Source of the DNA: JBAYSY01 sp041675885
Lineage (GTDB): Bacteria; Pseudomonadota; Alphaproteobacteria; Rhodobacterales; Rhodobacteraceae
Direction: 5' to 3'
Length of the DNA stretch: 56,521 nt
Assembly (NCBI GenBank): GCA_041675885.1
Contig: JBAYSY010000015.1
Location: 1-56,521 of the forward strand
Numbering within the stretch: the first letter of the stretch is position 1; each line of letters starts with the position of its first letter. Position numbers and translations under genes: made by a program. Shown one piece after another: positions 1 through 8,788 of the stretch. The notes beneath the pieces were generated by a model. It did no database searches. It was not told the origin of the DNA and saw only the letters and a program-made list of their open reading frames with translations.

Positions 1-806
1 GCCTGCCGCTCGGCGTCGTGACCTTCGAGCCGCATCCGCGCCAGTTCTTCGCCCCCGACGCCGCCCCCTTCCGGCTGATGAACGCCGAGGCGCGGGCGAA
101 CCGGCTGGACAAGCTGGGGGTTGACCGGCTTTACGAACTGCCGTTCGGCACCGCCCTTGCCGGACTCAGCCCCGACGCCTTCGCGCATGAGGTGCTGGCC
201 GGGGGGCTCGGCGTCGCGCATGTGGTGGTCGGCGCGGATTTCCGCTTCGGCAAAGGCCGGGCCGGGTCGGCGGCGGACCTGCGCCGCCTCGGCGCCGCGC
301 ACGGGTTCGACGTGACCGTGGCCGATCTGGTGAACGCGGGCGGGCAGGAGGTCTCCTCGACCGCGATCCGCGCGGCGCTGGCCGCGGGCCGCCCGCGCGA
401 GGCGGCGGCGATGCTCGGCCACTGGCACCGGATCGACGGCGCGGTGCTGCACGGCGCGAAACGCGGGCGCGAGTTCGGCTTTCCCACCGCCAACATGGGG
501 CTGGAGGGGCTGCACCTGCCCCGGCTCGGGGTCTATGCGGTCAAGGCCGATGTGCTGACCGGCCCGCATCGCGGCAGCTACGGCGGCGCGGCAAGCCTGG
601 GGGTGCGGCCGATGTTCGGCGAGAACCAGCCCAATCTGGAGACCTTCCTGTTCGACTTCTCGGGCGATCTTTACGGCGCGCATCTTTCGGTGGCGCTGGT
701 GGAATATCTGCGCCCGGAAATGAAGTTCGACACGCTCGACGCGCTGGTCGCCCGCATGACCGAGGATTGCGCCCGCGCCCGCGCCATCCTTGCCGCCGAA
801 GCCTGA
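1..806 (+). CDS. ribF: Bifunctional riboflavin kinase / FAD synthetase (5'-partial)
   Basis: Converts riboflavin to FMN and FMN to FAD in the cytoplasm. The gene runs in from the left edge: the reading frame is open from base 3, so the N-terminus, including the nucleotidyltransferase motif near a GNFDGVHxGH sequence, is missing. The visible part begins LPLGVVTFEPHPRQFF, typical of the FAD synthetase domain, followed by SSTAIRAAL, the second signature of that domain. The C-terminal half is the riboflavin kinase domain with GREFGFPTANM, the family's substrate-binding motif. The stop is TGA at 804-806. The GTG at base 18 is an internal valine codon and not the start. Identification is by recognised family motifs; the missing part is roughly 45 residues by comparison with the family. 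Confidence 0.95.
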   Translation, partial: LPLGVVTFEPHPRQFFAPDAAPFRLMNAEARANRLDKLGVDRLYELPFGTALAGLSPDAFAHEVLAGGLGVAHVVVGADFRFGKGRAGSAADLRRLGAAHGFDVTVADLVNAGGQEVSSTAIRAALAAGRPREAAAMLGHWHRIDGAVLHGAKRGREFGFPTANMGLEGLHLPRLGVYAVKADVLTGPHRGSYGGAASLGVRPMFGENQPNLETFLFDFSGDLYGAHLSVALVEYLRPEMKFDTLDALVARMTEDCARARAILAAEA

Positions 807-844
807 CCCTTTCCTTTTCCAAGCCGATCCCGCACCCTGCACCC

Positions 845-1309
845 ATGGACAGCCGCCGCCCCCCTCTCCGCCCCCGGTTCTGGGAACAGATCCCCCTCGG
901 GAAGATGACCCCCGCGGAATGGGAGGCGCTGTGCGACGGCTGCGGCAAGTGCTGCCTCAACAAGCTGGAGTTCGAGGACACCGGCGAGGTCGCCTTCACC
1001 CGGATCGCCTGCAAGCTGCTGGACGGCGAGACCTGCCGCTGCACCCGCTACGAGACCCGGCACCGCTATGTGCCCGAATGCGTGCGGCTGACCCCCGGCA
1101 CCATCGAGGACGTGGTCTGGTGGCTGCCCCGGACCTGTGCATACCGGCTGCTGCACGAGGGGCGCGAACTGCCCGGCTGGCACCCGCTGCTGACCGGCGA
1201 CCCGGAATCGGTCCATGCCGCCGGCATGTCGGTGCGCGGCTGGACCCTGCCCGAATTCTCGGTGCCGGAAGAGGACTGGGAAGACCATATCATCGAGGAG
1301 ACCCCCTGA
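845..1309 (+). CDS. YcgN-family cysteine-cluster protein (UPF0260-like)
   Basis: A 154-residue protein of unknown biochemical role. It carries a cysteine cluster (C30-x2-C33-x2-C36-C37 in CDGCGKCC), a later cysteine near residue 57 and a CxCxxY group in the middle, a pattern expected to bind metal or an Fe-S cluster, as in the YcgN/UPF0260 family. I chose the ATG at 845 because the upstream in-frame ATG at 767 would overlap the end of ribF by 40 bases and adds an unconserved-looking arginine/proline stretch. The threonine aldolase gene follows one base after the stop, so the two are probably cotranscribed. Function is not established by the sequence. Confidence 0.85.
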   Translation: MDSRRPPLRPRFWEQIPLGKMTPAEWEALCDGCGKCCLNKLEFEDTGEVAFTRIACKLLDGETCRCTRYETRHRYVPECVRLTPGTIEDVVWWLPRTCAYRLLHEGRELPGWHPLLTGDPESVHAAGMSVRGWTLPEFSVPEEDWEDHIIEETP

Positions 1310-1310
1310 G

Positions 1311-2354
1311 ATGTTCTTTGCCTCGGACAACGGCGCCCCGGTGCCGCGCGAAGTGATGGACGCGGTGATCCGCGCCAACGAGGGCCCGGCGCTGCCCTAT
1401 GGCGACGACCCGCTGTCCGGGCGCGTCGCCGACGGGATCCGCGATCTGTTCGAGGCGCCCGGCGCGGCGGTCTATCTGGTCGCCACCGGCACCGCCGCCA
1501 ATGCTCTGTCGCTCGGCCTGCTGTGCCCGCCCTGGGGCGCGGTCTACTGCCACGAACAGGCCCATGTGCAGGAACACGAATGCGGCGCGCCCGAATTCTT
1601 CACCGGAGGGGCCAAGCTGATCCTGGTGCGCGGCACGGAAGGGCGGATGACCCCCGGGGCGCTGGAGGCGGCGATCGTGGGCCGGGGCGACGTGCATATG
1701 GTGCAGCCGGGCGCCGTATCGCTGACCAATGTGACCGAGGCGGGCAGCGTCCACAGTGTGGCGCAGATCGCCGCGCTTGCCGCCGTGGCCAGGGCACAGG
1801 GGCTGCCGGTGCATCTGGACGGCGCGCGGCTGGCCAATGCGCTGGCGGCGACCGGGGCGAGCCCGGCCGAGATGACCTGGCGCGCCGGGGTGGATATCGT
1901 CTCCTTCGGCGGCACCAAGGGCGGCCTTATGGGGGCCGAGGCGGTGGTGATCTTCGATCCCGCCAGGGCGTGGGAGTTCGAATTGCGCCGCAAGCGCGCC
2001 GGGCATCTGTTCTCGAAACACCGCTACCTGGCGGCGCAGTTCGACGGCTGGCTGGAGGGCGGGCTGTGGCTGCGGCTGGCCGAACACGCCAACCGCATGG
2101 CGGCGCGGCTGGCGGTCGGCATCGCCGCGCAGCCCGGCGGGCGGGTGCTCCAGCCGGTCGAGGCCAATATCGTCTTTGCCGAATGGCCGGCCGAGGCGCA
2201 TGACCGCGCCGAGGCCGCGGGCGCGCGATACTACCGCCACGGCCCCGGCGGCGCCCGGCTGGTCTGTTCCTGGGCCACGACCGAGGCCGAGGTGGACGCT
2301 TTCCTTGCAACCTTGCGCGGGGCTGAAGCCCGGGCGGAAAGCGCATCGGCCTGA
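1311..2354 (+). CDS. ltaE: Low-specificity L-threonine aldolase, PLP-dependent
   Basis: A 347-residue fold-type I PLP enzyme expected to cleave L-threonine or allo-threonine to glycine and acetaldehyde. It starts MFFASDNGAPVPREVM, with the family's SDN N-terminal motif. It has ATGTAANALSL in the cofactor-phosphate region, HLDGARLANA, and the internal-aldimine lysine about residue 203 in SFGGTKGG. The ATG at 1311 lies one base after the YcgN-like stop codon, consistent with an operon. A start further upstream is open in frame but lies inside the neighbouring gene. Length matches the family. Substrate preference among beta-hydroxy amino acids cannot be read from the sequence. Confidence 0.92.
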   Translation: MFFASDNGAPVPREVMDAVIRANEGPALPYGDDPLSGRVADGIRDLFEAPGAAVYLVATGTAANALSLGLLCPPWGAVYCHEQAHVQEHECGAPEFFTGGAKLILVRGTEGRMTPGALEAAIVGRGDVHMVQPGAVSLTNVTEAGSVHSVAQIAALAAVARAQGLPVHLDGARLANALAATGASPAEMTWRAGVDIVSFGGTKGGLMGAEAVVIFDPARAWEFELRRKRAGHLFSKHRYLAAQFDGWLEGGLWLRLAEHANRMAARLAVGIAAQPGGRVLQPVEANIVFAEWPAEAHDRAEAAGARYYRHGPGGARLVCSWATTEAEVDAFLATLRGAEARAESASA

Positions 2355-2390
2355 AGCCGGTTCCGCTGCGCTGAGCGCAACGCCTGCGGC

Positions 2391-2531
2391 GGGTCCGTCA
2401 AACGATCGGGCAATGTTGGCAAGGCCGGGATGGCAGGCATGGCTGCCCAAGGCAATCATGCTGCCCGGGCCGCTGAAGCGGCTGTTACGGGCTGTGCGCT
2501 CCCGGGCGAAAGTTGCGTTCCTGACGGCCCC
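2391..2531 (+). repeat. Dispersed structured repeat, copy D (degenerate)
   Basis: Noncoding spacer between the convergent ltaE and clpX genes. It shares with copies at 7597, 10546 and 12611 a small hairpin (GCCGCT-GA-AGCGGC), followed by a CCGGGC(A/G)AA block and CCTGACGGCCC. The outer edges GGGTCCGTCA (2391) and TGACGGCCCC (2522) can pair with one mismatch, closing the element as a long stem. It is the most diverged of the four copies, so membership is less certain. Confidence 0.5.
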
Positions 2532-2542
2532 TCGCCCGCGCC

Positions 2543-3817
<1,275 letters not shown>

Positions 3818-3951
3818 ATTCTCAACCTCTGCGGCTCATTCCATCATGGGCGCGGCCCCGAAGGCCCGCACCGGGCTGCCAATTGGAAACCTTAGGCCAG
3901 CCCTGCCTGGTTCACAACGTCAAATCGTCAGGCCCGCGGGGCGCGGGCGTG

Positions 3952-4584
3952 TCACTGCGATTCGGCCTCGGCCTTGCCGCGGCTTTCGACGATCTCGTCG
4001 ATCAGGCCCCAGTCTCTGGCATCCGCGGGCGACATGAAGTTGTCGCGTTCCAGCGCGGACTCGACCGTGGCGATGTCCTGGCCGGTGTGCTTGACATAGA
4101 TCTCGTTCAGTCGGTCCTTGAGCTTCTGGGTCTCGCGTGCGTGGATCATGATGTCGGTGGCCTGCCCCTGATACCCGCCCGAGGGCTGGTGCACCATCAC
4201 CCGGCTGTTGGGCAGCGCGAAGCGCATCCCCTTTTCCCCCGCGGTCAACAGCAGCGAGCCCATCGAGGCCGCCTGCCCCACGACCAGGGTCGAGACCTTG
4301 GGCTTGATATACTGCATCGTGTCGTAGATCGACAGGCCCGAGGTGACGACACCGCCCGGGCTGTTGATATACATCGAGATTTCCTTGTTCGGGTTCTCGG
4401 CCTCCAGGAACAGCAGCTGCGCCACGATCAGCGTGGACATGCCGTCATGCACCGGCCCGGAGAGGAAGATGATCCGCTCCTTCAGCAGGCGCGAGAAGAT
4501 GTCATAGGCCCGTTCCCCGCGCGAGGTCTGTTCGACCACCATCGGGACGAGCGTGTTCATGTAGGTGTCGATCGGGTCTCTCAT
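3952..4584 (-). CDS. clpP: ATP-dependent Clp protease proteolytic subunit ClpP
   Basis: Serine protease subunit of 210 residues. The catalytic triad is visible as Ser107 (GQAASMGS), His132 (MVHQPSGG) and Asp181 (RDNFMS), spaced as in E. coli ClpP. The frame stays open far upstream on this strand because of the GC-rich antisense of the neighbouring MFS gene. The start MRDPIDTYMNTLVP at 4584 fits the family length. A second in-frame ATG (MNTLVPMV) at 4560 is an alternative. clpX follows downstream, so the two would be transcribed from a promoter in 4585-4785. Confidence 0.97.
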   Translation of the reverse strand: MRDPIDTYMNTLVPMVVEQTSRGERAYDIFSRLLKERIIFLSGPVHDGMSTLIVAQLLFLEAENPNKEISMYINSPGGVVTSGLSIYDTMQYIKPKVSTLVVGQAASMGSLLLTAGEKGMRFALPNSRVMVHQPSGGYQGQATDIMIHARETQKLKDRLNEIYVKHTGQDIATVESALERDNFMSPADARDWGLIDEIVESRGKAEAESQ

Positions 4585-4785
4585 CCTGTCCGCCTGCTGT
4601 CCGTTCCGCTGCCGGGCGGCGACGCGGCCGCCTGCCCGGTGATGGTCACTATCGCCCCTTCGGGTTGCCAGAGTCTTAGTGGCGCGCGCCGCCCCCCGCA
4701 AGGGTGCGGCGGCACTTTCCGCCCCGCCCTGCCCCGCGCCGGTTTGCCCCTTGCGGCCGCGCGGCGGCGGGCCTACCCATGGCGC

Positions 4786-6012
4786 ATGACCGAAGCCGCC
4801 GCCACTCCCGCCGATCCCGACGCCCGCGCCCGGCGCAATGTCTGGGTGCTGATCGCCGCACAGGGCGTGCTGGGGGCGCAGCTTCCGATCGTGTTCACGC
4901 TGGCCGGGCTTGCCGGGCAGACGCTGGCCCTGAACCCCTGCTGGGCGACGCTGCCGATCTCGGCGCTGGTGCTGGGTTCGATGCTGACGGCGACGCCCCT
5001 GGCGGCGGTGATGCAGCGGTTCGGGCGGCGCACGGGGTTCGTGATCGGCGCGGCCGGAGGCACGGTCGGCGCGGTTCTGGGGGCATGGGGTCTGATGACC
5101 GGCTCCTTCACGCTGTTCGTGCTGGGGGCGCTGTTCACCGGCATCTACATGTCGGCGCAGGGTTTCTACCGTTTCGCCGTCACCGACACCGCGTCCGAGG
5201 CGTTCCGGCCCAAGGCGATCTCCTGGGTGATGGCCGGGGGGCTCTTGTCGGCGATCGTCGGGCCGCAGATCGTCAAGGTCACGGCCGAGGCGATGGTGGT
5301 GCCGTTCCTCGGCAGCTATCTCGCGGTGATCGCGTTGAATGTCGTGGGCGTGTTCCTGTTCGCCTTTCTCGACATCCCGCGCCCGGTCCGGCCCGTCGCA
5401 GGCGCGCCGAAGGGCCGCAGCCGGCGCGAGATGATCTCGAACCCGAAGATCGCGGTCGCGGTGATCTGCGCCACCGTCTCCTACGCGCTGATGAACCTGG
5501 TGATGACCTCGACCCCGCTTGCGATGGTCGGCTGCGGCTTTTCCACCGGCAACGCGGCCGATGTGGTTTCGGCCCATGTTCTGGCGATGTATGCCCCCGC
5601 CTTCGTCACCGGCCACATCATCACCCGCTTCGGGGCCGAGAAGGTGGTGGGGCTGGGCCTTGCGATCCTTGCGGGCGCGGGCGCAGTCGCGCTGACGGGC
5701 GTGGAGATGGAGCATTTCCTTGTTTCGCTGATCCTGCTGGGCGTGGGCTGGAACTTCGGCTTCATCGGCGCAACGACCATGCTGGCCTCGGCCCATGCGC
5801 CCGAGGAACGCGGGCGGATGCAGGGGATGAACGACCTGATCGTGTTCGGCGGCGTGACCTTTGCCTCGCTCTCGTCGGGCGGGCTGATGAACTGCACCGG
5901 CGGTTCGGCGGAAGAGGGCTGGCACGCGGTCAACATCGCCATGCTGCCCTTCCTCGTGCTGGCGGGCGGCGCGCTGATCTGGCTGGCACTGCGCCCGCGC
6001 GCGACGGCCTGA
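4786..6012 (+). CDS. Major facilitator superfamily transporter
   Basis: A 408-residue integral membrane protein with about twelve hydrophobic segments and the MFS loop 2-3 type motif (MQRFGRRTGF near residue 75). The middle loop contains basic residues (GRSRREM) that separate the two six-helix halves. The start ATG at 4786 precedes MTEAAATPADPDARARR, a short hydrophilic N-terminus. The open frame extends upstream to 3883 but that part is antisense to clpP and lacks membrane character. It is divergent from clpP. The substrate cannot be told. A hairpin at 6031 lies just after its stop. Confidence 0.88.
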   Translation: MTEAAATPADPDARARRNVWVLIAAQGVLGAQLPIVFTLAGLAGQTLALNPCWATLPISALVLGSMLTATPLAAVMQRFGRRTGFVIGAAGGTVGAVLGAWGLMTGSFTLFVLGALFTGIYMSAQGFYRFAVTDTASEAFRPKAISWVMAGGLLSAIVGPQIVKVTAEAMVVPFLGSYLAVIALNVVGVFLFAFLDIPRPVRPVAGAPKGRSRREMISNPKIAVAVICATVSYALMNLVMTSTPLAMVGCGFSTGNAADVVSAHVLAMYAPAFVTGHIITRFGAEKVVGLGLAILAGAGAVALTGVEMEHFLVSLILLGVGWNFGFIGATTMLASAHAPEERGRMQGMNDLIVFGGVTFASLSSGGLMNCTGGSAEEGWHAVNIAMLPFLVLAGGALIWLALRPRATA

Positions 6013-6030
6013 GGCCCGAAGCCCGGGCGC

Positions 6031-6048
6031 GGTGCGCGTGAGCGCACC
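6031..6048. terminator. Short palindrome after MFS gene (REP-like half element)
   Basis: GGTGCGC, a four-base GTGA loop, then GCGCACC, followed by CTACGG. It lies 18 bases after the MFS stop. The same core with a slightly different loop forms the long inverted repeat at 23021-23083. There is no T-tract, so it is either a Rho-aided or RNA-stabilising 3' structure, or a single REP unit. Confidence 0.45.
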
Positions 6049-6203
6049 CTACGGGGGCGGCCTTTCCCCTTCGCCCGGAACAGCCGCGCCAGCGGCCCGG
6101 GCCGCATATCGGCAAGCGCGGCGGGGGGCGGGGCAAAATCCCGTTTCCGGGAAAACAGCCCCCTTGCCCCCGCCACACACATAAGCTAACACCCGGCCAG
6201 CGA

Positions 6204-6278
6204 GCGGGCGTAGCTCAGGGGTAGAGCATTACCTTGCCAAGGTAAGGGTCGTGAGTTCGAATCTCATCGCCCGCTCCA
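6204..6278 (+). tRNA. tRNA-Gly (anticodon GCC)
   Basis: A complete cloverleaf can be drawn. The acceptor stem is GCGGGCG with CGCCCGC. The D arm is GCTC-AGGGGTA-GAGC. The anticodon stem is TTACC with GGTAA around the loop TTGCCAA (anticodon GCC). The T arm is GTGAG-TTCGAAT-CTCAT, and the discriminator T is followed by an encoded CCA at 6276-6278. A GC-rich hairpin follows 25 bases downstream. No integrase or duplicated tRNA 3' end is seen nearby, so there is no sign that this tRNA is used as an integration site here. Confidence 0.97.
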
Positions 6279-6817
6279 GATCGCCTTCACGGCATCGACA
6301 CGCAGGGCCGCCCTTCGGGGCGGCCCCTGCCTTTCCAGCCCCAAGGCATCTGTCGCAACCCCGGAAACAGTCGCCCCGGGAAAATTCCCGACCGCGACCG
6401 ACACCCCGCCCCTGCCCCGGCCTCCGCTCCGGGGCCAGACAGCGGGCACGGCGGCGCGAATCGCCCCGGGTGGGGCCCGGGTGGGGAATAACCCCGGGGG
6501 CGGCCCCCTCATCTCCGTTCGCGCAAGGGTTGTGCGCGGCCTTTTCGGGGTGCTTTTGTGGCGAAAATATGGCAGACTGACGGAACCGAACCATTGCACC
6601 CCCGGCCCCCGGGCCGAGATTTCCGGTTCCGTTTGGGGGGTTACAGGTTACAATCGGGATACGGGCGGAACACGGGGATGGCGCAGCGCGGCGGGCGCCG
6701 CAATCTGGCCACTTTTCCCGGGTCGGTCCGGCTTTGCCGCATATCGGGGCGAAGTCCGAAGGGGTATGGGTTGGTTCGGTATTTGTAATTGCTCTTACTG
6801 TTTCAGATTGGTGAACA
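6279..6817. other. 539-base gap upstream of the first sugar transferase
   Basis: Apart from the tRNA terminator hairpin I see no convincing gene. The open frames have no ribosome-binding site or protein-like composition. The right half becomes less GC-rich, ending in TTTGTAATTGCTCTTACTG, which suggests a regulatory leader for the sugar transferase at 6818. A GG-N10-GC pair resembling a weak sigma-54 element sits at 6560-6573, but its -12 part (ATGGCA) is poor. Confidence 0.4.
6303..6329 (+). terminator. GC hairpin downstream of tRNA-Gly
   Basis: CAGGGCCGCCC, short TTC loop, then GGGGCGGCCCCTG followed by CCTTTCC. A strong stem with only a short pyrimidine run; the likely transcript end of the tRNA. 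Confidence 0.6.
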
Positions 6818-7546
6818 ATGACCATTCGCTTTTCAGACTTTGAAAAGATCGTCCCCCCTTCCGCGGACAAGCCGGAAGCGGGTCTCGACGTGGTTTCCCC
6901 GTTTTCCGGCCCCGAATCCGCCACTGGCCCGGCCACCGGCGGCCTCTACCGGCGTGCGGGCAAGCGGCTGCTCGATATCCTTCTGGTCACGCTCTCGGCG
7001 CCCTTCGTGCTGCCGCTTGTCGCGATTCTCGCGCTGATCGTGGCGCGCGACGGCGGCAACCCGTTCTACGCCCAGCCGCGCGTCGGCCGGGGCGGCCGGA
7101 TCTTCCGCATGTGGAAGCTGCGCAGCATGGTGGTGGACGCCGATGCGCGGATGCAGGCGCATCTTGCCGCCGACCCGGACGCGCGGACGGAATGGGATCT
7201 CTACCAGAAACTGGCCGACGATCCGCGCATCACCCCGTTCGGCGGTTTCCTGCGCCGCGCCTCGCTCGACGAACTGCCGCAACTGTGGAACGTGCTGAAG
7301 GGCGACATGAGCCTGGTCGGCCCAAGGCCGATGATGCCCTGCCAGAAGCCGCTCTATCCCGGGCTGGCCTATTACCGCATCCGCCCCGGCATCACCGGCT
7401 ACTGGCAGATCGCCGGGCGCGACCGCACCACCTTCGCCACAAGGGCCCGGTTCGATGCGGCCTATGAGGCCGAGCTGTCGCTGCCCACCGACGCCGCAGT
7501 GCTGACCCGCACCGTGGGCGTGGTGCTGCGCTGCACCGGGCGTTAA
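6818..7546 (+). CDS. Sugar transferase, undecaprenyl-phosphate sugar phosphotransferase (ExoY/PglC type)
   Basis: A 242-residue monotopic enzyme expected to transfer a sugar-1-phosphate from a UDP-sugar to undecaprenyl phosphate, the first step of exopolysaccharide synthesis. A single membrane segment at about residues 50-75 (LLDILLVTLSAPFVLPLV) is followed by the catalytic domain with WKLRSM, SLDELPQLWNVL, GDMSLVGPRPMM and the RPGITGYWQ motif. The multi-helix N-terminal half found in WcaJ/WbaP-type enzymes is absent. The ATG at 6818 has no strong Shine-Dalgarno sequence. It is a close paralogue of the enzyme at 44270, yet lies outside the main exopolysaccharide locus, with no other sugar gene beside it. 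Sugar specificity is unknown. Confidence 0.9.
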   Translation: MTIRFSDFEKIVPPSADKPEAGLDVVSPFSGPESATGPATGGLYRRAGKRLLDILLVTLSAPFVLPLVAILALIVARDGGNPFYAQPRVGRGGRIFRMWKLRSMVVDADARMQAHLAADPDARTEWDLYQKLADDPRITPFGGFLRRASLDELPQLWNVLKGDMSLVGPRPMMPCQKPLYPGLAYYRIRPGITGYWQIAGRDRTTFATRARFDAAYEAELSLPTDAAVLTRTVGVVLRCTGR

Positions 7547-7596
7547 GGCATTTCCGAAAGAAGGTTGACAGGTTTTCCGGTTTGGAATGGCGGCGC

Positions 7597-7756
7597 CTGT
7601 CCTGCGTGCTGGTCTGTCTGGATTTCGTCCTGACCCCGGCAGTTGCCACAAAAGCGGAACAGAGGGCAGCGGCCGACCGCTGCCCGGCGGCACGTACCGC
7701 GCCTTGATTCCGGGCAAAGGTGGCGCTCCTGACGGCCCGACCAACACGCAGGACAG
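7597..7756 (+). repeat. Dispersed structured repeat, copy A
   Basis: A 160-base noncoding element closed by an 18-base inverted repeat with one mismatch (CTGTCCTGCGTGCTGGTC at 7597-7614, its complement at 7739-7756). Inside lies the stem GGGCAGCGG-CCGA-CCGCTGCCC, a second GGCGG...CCGCGCC hairpin, and the block CCTTGATTCCGGGCAAAGG. The inner blocks match copies B and C closely, but the outer arms have a different sequence in each copy while still pairing. It fills the 327-base gap between the sugar transferase and the next gene. Confidence 0.75.
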
Positions 7757-7873
7757 CCACCGCCGAAACATCTGGGCACGGGGCGGCAGGGGCGGCACAT
7801 CAAAACCGATACCGGGGGTTCGCTTTTCCCCGCGCATCCGCTAGATCATGGGGCAGCTACAGGGGTTTCCGCC

Positions 7874-8086
7874 ATGCTGCTCTCCGATCCGCTGTTCATC
7901 ATCGCCGCCCTTGCGGCATTCGTGGTGCTGGCGATCCTCATGCTGGGGATCGGCGGCTTCGCCAAAGGGGGCGAATTCAATCGCAAACACGCCAATCGCA
8001 TCATGCGTTACCGGATCGTCGCCCAGGCCGTGGCGGTGGCCCTGATCGTGGGCTTCGTGGTGCTGCGCGGCATGGGAGGAAACTGA
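7874..8086 (+). CDS. Small two-helix membrane protein (twin transmembrane / DUF2909-like)
   Basis: A 70-residue protein with two hydrophobic segments (about residues 7-28 and 48-66) joined by a basic loop (KGGEFNRKHANRIMRYR). It resembles the small twin-transmembrane proteins commonly found next to a cobalamin adenosyltransferase gene in Rhodobacteraceae. That resemblance is from memory and not tested here. Its stop codon overlaps the next start (TGATG), so translation of the two is likely coupled. No enzymatic motif is visible. Confidence 0.8.
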   Translation: MLLSDPLFIIAALAAFVVLAILMLGIGGFAKGGEFNRKHANRIMRYRIVAQAVAVALIVGFVVLRGMGGN

Positions 8087-8658
8087 TGGTCGTCCTGTCG
8101 AAAATCTACACCCGCACCGGCGATTCGGGCGAAACCGCGCTGAGCGACGGCCAAAGGGTGCCGAAACACTCGGCGCGGGTGAATGCCTATGGCACCGTCG
8201 ATGAGGTGAACGCCACCGTGGGCCTTGCCCGGCTGCATACCGGGGGCGAGACCGACGCGGCGCTGGCGCGGATCTCGAACGACCTGTTCGACCTCGGCGC
8301 CGACCTGTCCCGCCCGGACATGGAGCGCGATTCGGAAGCGGGCTATGTGCCGCTGCGGATCATCGCCGCGCAGGTCGAACGGCTGGAGACCGAGATCGAC
8401 ACGATGAACGCCCGGTTGACGCCCTTGCGCAGCTTCATCCTGCCCGGCGGCAGCCCGCTTGCCGCGCATCTGCACCTGTGCCGCACCACCTGCCGCAGGG
8501 CCGAACGGCTGGCGGTCGCACTGGCGGCGGCGGAATCCGTCAACCCCGAGGCGGTGCGCTATCTCAACCGCCTGTCCGACTGGTTCTTCGTCGCCGGGCG
8601 GATCGCCAACGCGGACGGCACGACCGATGTTCTGTGGGTGCCGGGGCTGACCCGATAG
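8086..8658 (+). CDS. pduO: Cob(I)yrinic acid a,c-diamide adenosyltransferase, PduO type
   Basis: A 190-residue enzyme that adenosylates cob(I)alamin using ATP to make adenosylcobalamin. The N-terminus KIYTRTGDSGETAL is the PduO-family ATP-binding signature. Further motifs are NAYGTVDEVNA, FILPGGS, CRRAERL and NRLSDWFF near the C-terminus. The start ATG at 8086 overlaps the preceding stop. The frame is open further upstream but without a ribosome-binding site. In this neighbourhood adenosylcobalamin would serve the mutases of the ethylmalonyl-CoA and methylmalonyl-CoA routes, which fits the acyl-CoA genes downstream; that link is inference. Confidence 0.93.
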   Translation: MVVLSKIYTRTGDSGETALSDGQRVPKHSARVNAYGTVDEVNATVGLARLHTGGETDAALARISNDLFDLGADLSRPDMERDSEAGYVPLRIIAAQVERLETEIDTMNARLTPLRSFILPGGSPLAAHLHLCRTTCRRAERLAVALAAAESVNPEAVRYLNRLSDWFFVAGRIANADGTTDVLWVPGLTR

Positions 8659-8788
8659 CGCCTTTCGGAACGAACACGGCGTCCCGCGCACGACATGCGT
8701 CGATTTTGCCCTGTTTTTCGGCGGAATTTGCAGGTAACACGGCGCCGGACACGGCGCGGCAGCGCAGCAAAATGGGAGAGATCCGGAG

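Noticed and set aside
4585..5925. Long minus-strand extension of the clpP frame (447 extra codons)
   Set aside because: It is antisense to the MFS gene, has low-complexity His/Arg/Gln composition and lies outside the conserved ClpP length.
6204..6330. tRNA-Gly as a possible integration site
   Set aside because: No integrase, no direct repeat of the tRNA 3' end and no foreign gene block follow.
6560..6573. Possible sigma-54 site upstream of the first sugar transferase
   Set aside because: Spacing is right but the -12 box (ATGGCA) and parts of the -24 box are poor, and it lies about 245 bases from the start codon.
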